DNA of 64,000 nucleotides from Anastatus disparis (GCA_017163975.1 JAFFSR010000264.1:1302001-1366000), one strand, 5' to 3'; shown: positions 1-11,069, numbered from the stretch's first letter. Numbers and translations are program-made. Notes: generated by a model from the letters alone, not told the origin.

Positions 1-249
1 TTTCAGTAGATATAAATGAGAATTATGCAATATTGTATTATTTCTTTGTTACTTTTTATTTCAATAAACATTTGTTGTATTCCAAACAAAAAAATAAAAT
101 TAATAAACCCATTTTTACAAGTGAAAAAGTCGCATAGAGCAGCGGCGGGACTCAGAATGTTTGGAAACAAATTCTTTTAGTCAGCGAGTGGGGGTAACGC
201 ACGAGCGAGTCGATGGAGGAGAAGGCGGCGGGACTCAGATCGTCGACTG

Positions 250-482
250 TATACACGGAGCGAACAAATCGGGAATATTTCCTTGCGCCCTCTACTGCTA
301 TAGTTCCGTACACATGTTTTTGGAAATAGACCTTGTGTATACTGTATAAGCAAAAAAGTCCGAACGCCTTATGGAATCGTTGCTTGTACTTGTACGCAAG
401 GCCTATTTCCAAAAACGTGCGTACGGAACTGTAGCAGTAGAGGGCGCAAGGAAGTATTCCCGATTTGTTCGCTCCGTGTATA
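250..482. mobile_element. Fold-back (MITE-like) element beside gene A exon 3
   Basis: Two 86-bp arms, 250-335 and 397-482, are inverted copies of each other with only a few mismatches, around a 61-bp spacer. The arms are GC-richer than their surroundings (starting TATACACGGAGCG). This is typical of a non-autonomous fold-back or MITE element. The true ends may extend further left, where a 14-bp direct repeat CGGCGGGACTCAGA occurs near 144 and 228. No transposase is present. Confidence 0.7.
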
Positions 483-490
483 TAACTTAC

Positions 491-1409
491 TCATGTCCAC
501 TTGATATTTAATGTATTCATAAAAATTATCTGTTTCATTGACAAGTGCTCTTGTTGTACAAGAGATAAAGCAAGCTTGTTCATCTGTAGCAGCCCAATCT
601 GAAAAATCTTGTTTTTTCTTCACTATTAACATGAGTCTTTTATCTAATAAAAATAAATAACAAAGATAATAATCGTTATTTGTCAGAACTATAGAAAAAT
701 TTATGTCAAAACAAAATTAATAAAATCTACGTAAATTATTCAACTTAAAAATTATACCTAATTTGAGGTTATATTTACGAGCACATTCGGTCAGTACGTG
801 ATTTCTTCTGGCTAAACCTTCTGATATTTTATTCAAAAATTCTTCAAAAAGATTATCCTACAAGAAAAAAATTGTTAAAGTAATATAGTGTTTTTAACTA
901 AACTTGATAATAAAGTTGACTATTATTATATCAATTAGCTTGTACATAAGTAGTGAACTTAATCTGATTGATAGATATTTGTGAATTTTTCAAATTAATC
1001 TATAAATTTATCATATTTTCTTACATATTTATGTATATAAAAGTCAAATTGGCAATAATAAAACCAAGCATACCAAAACGCCACCGATTTACAAAATGTT
1101 ATAAAAAGATTAAAGATTAATATTCTCTTCACATTTTTTAAAGTTTAGAAAAATATTTGCCATTATAATATCTAATTAATAATATTAATATCCGATCTCA
1201 TTATGTAAAAAAATAAAGTAATACAAATTTCTACTTAAAAATGTTTACTAGATATTATAATTATAAAAAAATAATCCAAATGACTGCGATTTCTTAATTA
1301 ATTAAATGAATAGAACATTATTTTCATAAAAATTAGTTAAATTTACCAAACCATCATCACTGTTCGATGGTACTAAGCACAATATAAAAATAAACCACAA
1401 ATACTTCAT
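491..1409 (-). CDS. Odorant-binding-protein-like secreted protein, gene A (3' part beyond window)
   Basis: Three exons are visible: 1347-1409, 758-857 and 491-622. The start codon at 1407-1409 opens a hydrophobic signal peptide (MKYLWFIFILCLVPSNS). Exon 2 carries the first cysteine (LTECARKYNL). Exon 3 carries a C-x3-C pair (ACFISC), 25 residues after the first cysteine. This is the C1-C2-C3 spacing of insect PBP/GOBP-type odorant-binding proteins, which carry small hydrophobic ligands in extracellular fluid. Splice sites are GT/AG and phases agree (0, 1, 1). Exon 3 is 132 nt, exactly the size of exon 3 in gene B, so the genes are related by duplication. The exons for C4-C6 should lie to the left of the window. 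A fold-back element begins only nine bases past the exon 3 donor. The ligand cannot be read from the sequence. Family membership is moderately sure. Confidence 0.72.
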
Positions 1410-2936
1410 AATTAATATTAATTATAATTGAAATTTCACATTAAATTTCTTTCCTAATGCATTGCTCAACTCAGATTTTAATATGAACTGGATCTTATGT
1501 TGTTTAATAAAGAGTATATGCTGGATTTAATCAGTTACGTAAAGAAAGAAGTCGACAATATGTTAATCATGAAATTAATAAATAAAAATTTAATGATAAA
1601 GATTAAATTTCCTGAAAATGCAAAACAATATTATTAATTATTGTCGATATTAAATTATCTTCAAATTTAAATGACGATTAGAAATTTTATTTTAGCAAAT
1701 ATTTTCATTGAAATGTAATGGAATAATTCTTGAAAATTTTTTAATTTTTCAAAACTTTTTTTTTTAAATAAAGTTATTTATAATAAATAAAAAAAAATTT
1801 ATTAAACATGATTTTTTTTAAATTAAAAATCCATTGCCAATTTCCTAATTTTCCATATTTTTTTATTTGATTTAACGTCGCTGTATTTAACCATCACTAC
1901 GATGTTAATTAGCGACGGAGGTTTCTCAGTGTGTTTGTGAATAAAGCACATGTATCGTATATACAGTGGTGCTTGTAGTGATCGAACGCCGAGAGCGGAA
2001 TTTGAACTTGCGTCCTCGAGATTACGAATCCATCGCTCTACCAAATGAGCCACTGACGACCTCTTCAATATAGTACTTGTAACTTTTTCTTATTCATTAG
2101 TTTTTAATTACTGGAAACATCTTTATGTGTTAACCTTTTACTTTATTTAATAAAGAGTATCATGTAAATATATTTAAAAAAATTTGAAATATAATTTGAT
2201 TTCGGAAATCCACATTGCTTTTATTATGTGTAGATGATATACCTTATCATATTTTCTGAATAAAATAATATTTCAATACAAATTAAATTTTTCAAAAATG
2301 TATCTAGGTTTAAATAAGTATGTATCATACAGTGTTCGTTAAATTCTATTGGTGATAAATAATAATATTATATAATTACTATAAATACAAACAAATTTTT
2401 ATCATAAAACAGATAATTTTTATTAGCAAGTATATCAGCAAGTATACTCACCTTACGGCGAGTTAGCGGAGCGCTACGGCTTTCCCTATTTACTTTGAAT
2501 TTGTGATGTTCAAAGATTAAATATAAAATGACTTTGATATTAATACTTAAAATGTATTTGGTGTTCAATAAATCCCAAACCACTTTCAATTCTACCCTTT
2601 TAAATCTTTTCGTTGGTAATAAAAATTGTAGCTTAATGTATATATGAAATATGGTTACTTGTACAAATCCATGCTTGAATGGTCATACTATTGTTTTTGA
2701 ATTAATAAACATAAGTAACTTCCGCAATAATGGGCAGATTACAATTTAATATTAAAAAAAGTTAAATTAATTATCAACTTGCGTTTCTGTTAAATTATAA
2801 ATTTTTATTTGGAATTTTTACACATCAAGTATCGCAACAAAATAAAGACTAAAAATTATAATATATATTATGCTTTCATTACAGGCAAAATTAGTATTAA
2901 ACAAATAAAATATATTTTACTTTATCAAATATAAAT
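1410..2936. other. AT-rich spacer between genes A and B
   Basis: No coding exon can be supported. It holds one SINE (1870-2064) and a small GC-rich island at about 2450-2490 that reads as neither exon nor RNA. The rest is simple AT-rich DNA, including the presumed 5' flank of gene A and 3' flank of gene B. Confidence 0.6.
1870..2064 (-). repeat. tRNA-derived SINE copy 1
   Basis: On the minus strand a tRNA-like head with box A (TGGCTCATTTGGTAGAGCG) and a diverged box B leads into a 3' body containing ACCTCCGTCGCTAATTA, ending in an A-rich tail. It has the same architecture as seven other copies in the window. Confidence 0.88.
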
Positions 2937-4981
2937 TTATGGAAGTTCCGACCAAGCTCTATCCAATTCACGAAATGGAGAATTATCAAAGTCGACACAC
3001 TGCATTAATTCACATTCATCTTGACCTGCTACTAAAAAACAAATTATATTTTATAAATTAATGACTTGACGTAATGTTAATTAATTTTGGCTAAATAGTT
3101 TACCTTCTCTAGCGCATCTTTCTAATTTATTCCTGGCTTCATCAATAATTATTTCATTATTACTATTATTGTCTGCTTCAACTGTAATATATTAAAAACA
3201 TTTTAAAGAAAATAATAAATAACTGCAAAATTTACTGAAATACATTATAAATTGTTTTATATATTATAATTGTACAATAATTTTATACATTTTACCTTGA
3301 TTGATTAAAATTTTCAAACTTTCATTGAGGGTTTTGGCTTTATTCAATCTTCTATACAAACAAGCACCATAACAAGCGAATTCACGGTTCATAGAGTCTT
3401 TTTCAGTTTCAAATCGTTTGAAAGAATCTGTTAAGGGCGGGAAAGATAGATTTTTTTATATACTTAAAACAAAATTACATTCAAACATTAAATAAAATAA
3501 ATCAGTATTTACTTATATCTAATTTCAGCTCTTTTATGCATTCCGATACAAGCGAATCTAGATTTCTGGACTCCTAATGACAAAACAATATTTTAATTGG
3601 TGAAATTTTTAATATATTCATAAAATTCATGCGATATATCATTATAGTTAATTTATTTATTACTTTTTTTTAACATTATGTTGACCATATACAATCTGCT
3701 TCAGAAGTTAATCCGATTTTAAAAATTGATCAAATCAGTAAATCAATAAACTATTAAATAATTTTAATTATAAAAAAAATGTTTAAAATGTATATATTTG
3801 TATAATTTTTAATAATTTTCAGAAATAATTGTTTATTTACGTACTATTTATTGATTAATTAATTGAAATCTTCAAAATTTCTGTATGGAATTTAAAAATA
3901 ATAATTTTAGACTGACTTTTGAGATAAACTGTATAATCATAAAAGTAAAATTATATTATAATTAATACTTATTTATTGAAAACAATTCAAATCAAAATCA
4001 GGACTGCAAATTTATTAAATCAAGTTACAAAAAAATATATAATAATATCATTTTATATATTAAAGTTCAAAAAATATTTTTACATATTATTATTTTCAAT
4101 TATTTGTTTTGAAATTTCTTGAACTCACTAGGAGAGTGTCACACCTCCGGATCACGGATTTTGCTCAAACTTCGGGATAAGTTTTCAGATGATAAAATAT
4201 GGAAAAAGCTAAAGTTATAGTCATAAATACTCAATATTTCCCTAATTACAGGCAATTAAAGAAAATCACTAAAAAAGTTACTAGATTTTTAAACGCATAT
4301 AGTTCTTTAGCGTTGATAGCTACAAGCTTGAAACTTTTTTTAAATTAAAGCTGAGCTCAAATCCTTTAGAATTAGTAGTTATAGCATGTAAAAATATTAT
4401 TTTTTCCCAAAGTTAGAGCGTAATAAGGATTGGACCTAATTTCAGCTTTTATTATCAATTAATGTTTTTAAAAGAAAAATCAGGTCCAATGTTTATCACG
4501 CTCTAACTTTGGGAAAAAATAATATTTTTACATGCTATAATTATTAATTCTAAAGGATTTGAGCTCAGCTTTAATTTAAAAAAAATTTCAAGCTTGTAGC
4601 TATCGACGCTAAAGAACTATATGCGTTTAAAAATCTAGTAACTTTTTTAGTGATTTTCTTTAATTGCCTGTAATTAGGGAAATATTGAGTATTTATGACT
4701 ATAACTTTAGCTTTTTCCATATTTTATCATCTGAAAACTTATCCCGAAGTTTGAGCAAAATCCGTGATCTGGAGGTGTGACACTCTCCTAGTCAGTGAAA
4801 TTAATAAATAATTATTTTAGTTTACGGAATGTATAGAATGTAGATAGAAATATTTCTTATTTCAAGAGATAAACGCATATAACGTGTTTTTTTATGAACG
4901 AAAACGAAAAAATAAAAATTTACTTACCGCAGCGTAAAATTTCAACATGCACAAGGTGACAGTGATAAATAAAATTTTCAT
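2937..4981 (-). CDS. Odorant-binding-protein-like secreted protein, gene B (complete, 5 exons)
   Basis: Exons are 4928-4981, 3513-3573, 3296-3427, 3104-3181 and 2937-3031. Phases are consistent and the product is 139 aa. Residues 1-17 form a signal peptide (MKILFITVTLCMLKFYA). The mature protein has six cysteines: SEC, then C-x3-C (FACYGACLYRRL), then ERCARE, then DECELMQC. Spacing is C1-x26-C2-x3-C3-x43-C4-x9-C5-x4-C6. The first four intervals fit insect odorant-binding proteins; the last is 4 instead of the usual 8. The protein is secreted and probably binds small hydrophobic molecules, by family analogy. Exon structure matches gene C (exon 4 is 78 nt in both). The exon 5 acceptor is a tandem TAGTAG that could add or drop one valine. 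Intron 1 holds a 658-bp fold-back element. It could instead be a diverged carrier protein with no olfactory role. Confidence 0.8.
4131..4788. mobile_element. 658-bp fold-back element flanked by TA (Tc1/mariner-type MITE)
   Basis: Two arms of about 310 bp (roughly 4131-4440 and 4480-4788) are almost perfect inverted repeats, starting GGAGAGTGTCACACCTCC. TA dinucleotides directly flank both ends (4129-4130 and 4789-4790), as expected for a Tc1/mariner-type target duplication. There is no transposase. It sits in intron 1 of gene B, so its transcript would fold into a long hairpin. Confidence 0.85.
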
Positions 4982-5057
4982 GGTAACACAATTATTTTTT
5001 AATTTTTCTTACTCAAGTTTAATGCTTTGACTGATATGTTGCGGTCAAAGAATGATT

Positions 5058-5065
5058 TTTATATA
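5058..5065 (-). promoter_or_regulatory. Probable TATA box of gene B
   Basis: On the minus strand this reads TATATAAA, about 80 bp before the gene B start codon. A TCAGT initiator-like motif at about 5030-5034 lies roughly 25-30 bp downstream, the usual TATA-to-start spacing in arthropods. The call rests on motif and spacing only; in such AT-rich DNA chance matches are common. Confidence 0.45.
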
Positions 5066-5137
5066 CTTCAAATTTTTAGTTATGCAAAGAAAAGATTTTT
5101 ATTTTTCTAAATCGTATTAAAATTGGATTGAAAAAAA

Positions 5138-5149
5138 CCGGATTTCCGC
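5138..5149 (-). promoter_or_regulatory. Shared upstream element GCGGAAATCCGG, gene B copy
   Basis: This 12-bp GC-rich sequence lies 157 bp upstream of the gene B ATG. The same 12 bases, in the same orientation, lie 174 bp upstream of the gene C ATG. The surrounding AT-rich DNA is mostly unalike, so the match stands out. It is a candidate transcription-factor site kept after duplication. I did not find an equally good copy upstream of gene A. Confidence 0.5.
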
Positions 5150-5744
5150 CGAGATAAAATAATGATTTTTTAAACACTATTTTTGTCTTTATAAAGAAAT
5201 TACATTCATTTATAACTCCAAACACAAGTAATGACTGTTATTACAAAATTAATTTGAAATAATTTCCCATTTATTAAATTGTTTTGATAGAACAGTTAAA
5301 TATGTTTACGGAGTATTTTGAAATTCCAAATTATAAATTTTTCATTCTCTTTTTTTAAATTCAACTTCGTTTTGATTGTTTTAAAGACTTTTGCTTAGAA
5401 GTTACAATGAAATTTATGTAGTCGTAGATTGTACTAATGTTCATGAAATATTATATTTTATTAGGCAAAAACTAACATTTTTCATACTTGTGACAAATAT
5501 TAGTACAATCTTTGCTGTGAAGAGTAGTATAATTTAATTTTAAAAATAAAACTAGCACACTCTCAAGTTGTCCTTTGAATAGTAACGATTCTCTGTTTGA
5601 TTAGATACCGAAATATGTTAAATTTTCGTGGGAAATTTTGCAATGGGTTACTTTTTTTAAGCAGGTTTTTGAATAAGATAATCTTTGTGGCGAAAATTAA
5701 ATATGCTACTACTTCGTTAGAAGCAATGAAATAAGTTAATTAAC

Positions 5745-5904
5745 GCCCTGGTAGAAATTGAAACGCTGTGTATTACCATTTTATGACCAGTAGAAATGGA
5801 AACGCTTTTTTTAACATTTTATGGACATTTCTTTGGCATTATTATTACTAATAACCTCAAATTTTTAGATACACCATTTTTTATGCTCAAATTTCTACCA
5901 GGGC
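5745..5904. mobile_element. Short TIR element with GCCCTGGTAGAAATT ends
   Basis: A 160-bp segment bounded by inverted 15-bp ends (GCCCTGGTAGAAATT and its complement). Inside, a segment of about 36 bp (AGAAATTGAAACGC ... CATTTTATG) is repeated in tandem with differences. It is non-coding; a non-autonomous DNA transposon is inferred. Confidence 0.65.
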
Positions 5905-6460
5905 GTCACATATTATATAATTCGAAGCACTGTTTTTATTGCAAGCTGTTTTTAACAGACGTCAGTATAGCTAACATGAGTTAGTCTTACGGCAGAAAAG
6001 TTTAATTAAGAAATGAATTTGTTTGTTGAACTTGTTTGTTTTTATGCATAATTGCAATAACATTCCGACACAAGTGCAGACCGTGAAATATTTCTAATAA
6101 AATTAATTTTATATCAATGTTATCTCTGTCGCTCTCACTAAACAAATTGAAACTTATGGAATCCACATCAAATAATTTTTCTCTTATTATGTCAAATTCA
6201 TTATCAAATGAATTTCCTGAAATTTATTTCATGCTTTAACATATTTCTGTTAAAATCAAACAGGTGTTTTAATCAAGTGCAAGCAGATTTTATTTATGAG
6301 ACAAGAGTGAATTATATTGTTCCATCAGAAGAGAAGAATTTCTTCTTAAATTTAAAGAAATCTGCTTTTAAAAATTCTATTTTTTCATTGCAAGATTGAA
6401 ACTATTAATGTAAACGCAATTTTTTTGCATACTTTGATACTAATAAAACAAATTTCTTTT

Positions 6461-6578
6461 CCCTGGTACAAAATAAACCATTTTTTGGCCATTTTTGCTT
6501 GTCAGCACATGTTAAAATGGCATTTATCTATTTGCCGATAAACAGGTTTATCGGCAAATCGTTTATTTTCTACCAGGG
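6461..6578. mobile_element. Short TIR element with CCCTGGTA ends and a central palindrome
   Basis: 118 bp with 18-bp terminal inverted repeats (CCCTGGTACAAAATAAAC against CCCTGGTAGAAAATAAAC) and an internal palindrome TTTGCCGATAAACAGGTTTATCGGCAAA at about 6533-6560. Its ends are shared with the element at 5745-5904 but its interior differs. Flanks resemble a duplicated TTTCTT. Confidence 0.65.
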
Positions 6579-8102
6579 TTTCTTCCTCTCTAATTTACTA
6601 CATATAAGCCATTTAAGAAAAGATACTCCGCGAATACACGGATTACGTGCGGACTCGCCTGAGGATCAAGAATTTTAAATATTGATATCAAGGAGAAAAA
6701 AATATAAAAGGAATTAATAAAGACTTATTACTCAAAAGAATATAATTTGAACAAACAATATGAATTTAATTTATACTTTAACAAAAAATCATTGTGTGTC
6801 TAGTATACGAGCAATAATTCCTATTGTGAATATAATACAATTCTATAAATATTACTTACCCGAGTATCTTGCAACAAAAACCCAACCAGAATTAGAAACA
6901 CCCCAGATATTTTTCCGCTACAATAAGCATGATTGTATTAAAATTGCAATATAATGTATTACTTAAAAAATTTTTAAGATTTTACAATTTTCTATTTTCT
7001 TTTTACATCTTCTGTATTTCTAATACATGTGTAAATTTAATCATTTTCAGGCTTTTTCTCTACAAAACTATCAAAAATTATATTTTCTTGTATTTTAAAT
7101 TGAGTTAAATTTTACTTGTATTTTCGACTTCAAAATAGATGAAACATTTAACATTAAATTTGAAAATCCAATTCTTATATAAAAGCAGAGAGGGATGGAG
7201 GGTTTCAATACTATAAAATAATTTCTTATAAGGTTTGAAGAATTTAAGTACCACATACAAAATAATTATGATTTATTAAAATTGAAAAATATTTAACTTA
7301 ATAATAAAAATAATTTTAAAAAATATGTTAAAACAACGTAAAATAGTGAAGTAGTAGTGAATCATTATATGATGGAATAATTTGTATTTTATAGGTTTAT
7401 TATGTTCAAATTCCAAATTGTTTATAGAAATTTCATACACATTCAAATTATATAAAAAGAAATTATGTGCTTTTATTTCTTTACAAAAATTGTATATAAA
7501 TGCTTGCTAAACCTAAAGCTCAATTGACTTTAAAGTTGAATGTTAAAGCTATCTCAAGATCAACTTTGTTTTTATTATTAGAGGTACATGCATAATTTTA
7601 ATTATAAAAATACAAAGAGCCGAAAATTTTTCTTCCAGATAGATAATTTCAGCAGGTGATAAGATGATCTTGAATCATCATTACATGTTGCAGTCAACCT
7701 AAAATGGTCTTGAAATCTAATTCTAAAGTCGATATCAAGATTATCATTCAAATTTTTTTATTAAATCACAAAAACTTTTATTTGAATTTTTTTGTTAAAA
7801 ACTGTTCTTGAAGAATTTTCCAAACGTACCCATATTTTTATAATCGTTGAGAATATATAATTTAAAATAATATCACATATTTTCTATGATTTTGAAACGT
7901 ACTTATATCTGTTTCATTATCCTATACGATAAAATTTTTTTTTTAAGTTAACAATTATTAAATTTATTATAAATTAAAAAGTTATTTCAATCTTGTAAAT
8001 TTTTCCTTGTTTATTAGAACTTATTCGATTTTTATTCTTATTAATCCTTATTAAATTTTGCAGTAAAATGAAAATACTAAATATTGTAATATATACTACA
8101 CT

Positions 8103-8108
8103 TTTATT
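8103..8108 (-). promoter_or_regulatory. Probable polyadenylation signal of gene C
   Basis: AATAAA on the minus strand, 43-49 bases past the gene C stop codon. The hexamer is canonical and the distance plausible. No transcript evidence can be seen. Confidence 0.45.
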
Positions 8109-8151
8109 CAAACTTGAGAATATTTTAAAGATATGAAATTCATTTTTTATG

Positions 8152-9802
8152 TTACTTATAATAATAACTTGGATTCTTATAATTATATTTCTGATCTAAT
8201 ATGTTTATTATATCAAAAAATGGTGATTCATCAAATTCGATGCACTTGACCAGCTCACATTCATCTTTTCCAACTATAAAAATAAATTTAATATAATTGT
8301 TTCAGTTGACAAATATTTAATTAATTTATATTTTTAAAATAGTTTACCATTTTTGTAGCATTTATCTAGTAAATATCGTGCTTCGCTAACAATGCTGTTG
8401 AAACTACCATCTTTCATTGCTTCAACTGAAAGATAATTGATTACATTAAAATAAAAATTATATGTTTATATATTTTTCATATGATTTAGAACTAGCAAGA
8501 CTTAAAAATTTCTTAAATACTTTTTTCACCTTTTTATTATTAAAATTAATGAAAATCGTTTATATAACAAAAATATTTTATATTTTGAAAAAGTATTCGA
8601 CAAAGAAATTCGAATACTTTTTTAAATTAATTATTTATTTCTGTTTAGCTTCTCCTCACTATATATTTAAAAAAAAATAATAAGTACATTACAATACACG
8701 TGCCTTAAGTGATCTTTTTTTACATGATGTGCAGTTAGCATCGAGAATGATAAAAACGTTATTTAATTTTATCGTTTATATATGTATGGTATATATAATT
8801 TTTAGTAGATGAAACATGAATCCGTCATATTGGATCTAATATTTTTAAAAATCAATAATAAACAAAAATTAGACTCTCTGTGAATGATAAATAGAAAAAA
8901 AGCGAAAACTATAATTTCAAAGTGATAAAAACTAATTTCATTCAATTTTTTTAAATTTTATTTTCACCTGATAATATATAAACTAAAAAACTTATCGGCT
9001 ATTTAGAAACATACAAAGAAAACAGTAAGTTCATATATACATCTCTCTTTACGCTGGTCTAAAGTCATACGAGCGATGCACACGTATGTTTTATAAATTT
9101 TAACAAGTCATGTCACGACGTTAATTTCTATAGTTTTAGTTCTTGTCGTTGATGTTTGTAGCACTTTGATTGGGTGTTTATACGTTTCAGTTGTTTTTCT
9201 ACTCATTTTTACGCATTAGAAGACGTTTAAGAGTGATTACGATGCGTGATTTTGATAAAAATACGTTTTTAAATAGTGTAAAAAAGTGACAGATTTCTTA
9301 TAGTATTTTTTTTTTTGCATAGTTTGCGTAACTTAAAAATTTTTATTAATTTTACCGATAAATAAACTTAAATTAAAAAAATATTTCTAAAATTTTGCAG
9401 TTGAATACTTAGTTTTGTTATACTTATGTAATAATTATATATTTACCTTTACTGATTGCAATTTTTAAATTTTCATACAAATCATCATTGATTATGAAAA
9501 TAAATCTTGCTTTCATCATTTTCTTATAAAAGCAAGCAGCTATACAAGCTATTTCATGAGTAGGCATAAATTCTTCGCTATTATTTTCAATAGTTTCTAT
9601 TATGGCATCTGAAATATCAAATAAATATTAAATAAATAGAGAGATATTGAGCAAATTTAATAACTATTCACCTTTATCATAATTCAGCTCTGTAATGCAT
9701 TCCATAAAAACTGGATCCGTTTCATAATCATCTTGCTAATGATAGAGTAAAAAAAATGTTTATTTTTAACAATTTATTTCAATTCATTAATATATATTTA
9801 TT

Positions 9803-9856
<54 letters not shown>

Positions 9857-10884
9857 ACGACACTGTATATTTATGCCATCATTGCGGTGCTAATTAGCGA
9901 CGGAGGTTTTTTCAGTGTGTTTGTGAACAAAGCACATGTATCGTACAGTGGTGCTTGTATAAATCATCCGAGAGCGGGATTCGAACTCGAATCCTCGAGA
10001 TTACAAATCTCTCGCTCTACCGAATGAGCCACTGATGACCTCTCATTTAATATATTACGAACAAGTAATCTATACATATCGATTATATAATCATTCATTC
10101 GAAGATTGATTTTTGACAATCAAAAATTTACAATATATAGCATGTGCTATAGGTAAACTTGATGTTAAAAGTACTACTTGATTAGTTTATTTATTAATTT
10201 ACTTTATTCTTTTTTTTAATTTTAATTATATTTGTGTGACAAACTCTAAATGACACTAACCACACTTGTTTTTTGTTGTCTAATTACTTTTTTTAACACG
10301 CCTTCGAGGTGCGACGCGCATCTCTTGATCTTCCGCAATAAATAAATTAAATAAAAATTTTTCACCATACCCTGGCCGAAAGTACAACTTTATTCTCGGC
10401 TTCGAAAAACAAAAGTTGTATTTTACGGAAGTGGTATGGCGAAAAATAGCATACACACCACGGGAGGTAAAATGGCGACCCCATAGCACATGTTTGCCAC
10501 CCTCGCCTCCGGCTCGGGTCGCAATTTACATGTGCTATAGGCTCGCTAGTTCTTTACCTCCCTTGGTGTGTAATAGACTGTATAGAGGTAGTATTTATTT
10601 CAAAATAGAATTTAAAATTATACGTTGAAAATGGCTTCATTATTACACAGTAATATTATAAAAAAATGGCACCAACTATGTAATAAATTAATAATATTCT
10701 AAATATAAAAAATTTTTAATATCCTTATTAAAAAAGATCTAATTTGAAATTGTTTAAATTAACTCAATATATGAGAAAGATTTTTACGATATAAATATTT
10801 TAATGAAATTTATGTTACCTCATACGATTTATCAGCATATGATTTAACCACACATAATATTAAAATAATTAATAAAACTTTCAT
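8152..10884 (-). CDS. Odorant-binding-protein-like secreted protein, gene C (complete, 5 exons)
   Basis: Exons are 10819-10884, 9672-9735, 9447-9608, 8348-8425 and 8152-8273. All junctions are GT/AG, phases agree, and the product is 163 aa. A signal peptide occupies about residues 1-17 (MKVLLIILILCVVKSYA). Six cysteines follow: MECITEL, then C-x3-C (IACIAAC), then DKCYKN, then DECELVKC. Spacing is C1-x29-C2-x3-C3-x50-C4-x8-C5-x4-C6. It shares with gene B the signal-peptide exon, the 78-nt exon 4, the DECEL(V/M)(K/Q)C block and the following FD(E/N)SPF stretch, so the two are tandem paralogues. The C5-C6 interval is shortened to 4 in both. The tail is longer and rich in Tyr and Asn. Role by family analogy: an extracellular carrier of a small hydrophobic ligand. 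Intron 1 contains a SINE, a TA microsatellite and a double-hairpin element. Confidence 0.8.
9797..9854. repeat. TA microsatellite at the tail of a SINE
   Basis: An almost pure TA run joins the 3' tail of SINE copy 2. It probably grew from the SINE's A/T-rich tail. Confidence 0.85.
9854..10043 (-). repeat. tRNA-derived SINE copy 2
   Basis: On the minus strand: box A TGGCTCATTCGGTAGAGCG, box B GTTCGAATCCCGC, body with ACCTCCGTCGCTAATTAGC. It lies in intron 1 of gene C and ends in the TA microsatellite. Confidence 0.88.
10362..10575. mobile_element. Double-hairpin, GC-rich element in gene C intron 1
   Basis: Two inverted repeats lie side by side: an imperfect one at about 10362-10440 (ACCATACCCTGGCCGAAAGT ... 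ACTTCCG...GGTATGG) and a second with arms 10452-10492 and 10529-10572 (TACACACCACGGGAGGTAAA). The block is much GC-richer than its surroundings. A compound non-autonomous element is likely; its class is not recognised. Confidence 0.5.
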
Positions 10885-11057
10885 GGTATTATAATTTATT
10901 TTTAAATTATTAAGATAAGTTTAGTTGAAATTTTTATTTAAACTGTTTTGCGATATGAAAAAAATGAATTTAAACTTTAAATTTTTACAATCGTGAAAAA
11001 AAAAATGAGTTTCACAATTTCTTAAACTATAGTGTACTAGAAATAAATTAAAAAAGA

Positions 11058-11069
11058 CCGGATTTCCGC
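11058..11069 (-). promoter_or_regulatory. Shared upstream element GCGGAAATCCGG, gene C copy
   Basis: Identical in sequence and orientation to the element upstream of gene B, and 174 bp upstream of the gene C start codon. Both copies are flanked by short A-rich DNA (A-tract and GAT on the plus strand), giving about 18 similar positions. A common cis-regulatory site is inferred. Confidence 0.5.

Larger units (their letters stand above)
5150..8102. other. Spacer between genes B and C
   Basis: No gene is supported. It contains two short TIR elements with CCCTGGTA ends (5745-5904 and 6461-6578) and otherwise AT-rich DNA. Short open frames here lack homology-like patterns, signal peptides or splice logic. 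Confidence 0.55.

Noticed and set aside
152..412. Open frames on both strands at the left edge
   Set aside because: They are read-throughs of the fold-back element arms, not a gene.
2440..2500. Small GC-rich island resembling an exon with a GTGAG donor
   Set aside because: No matching acceptor, partner exon or recognisable protein pattern; it does not fit genes A or B.
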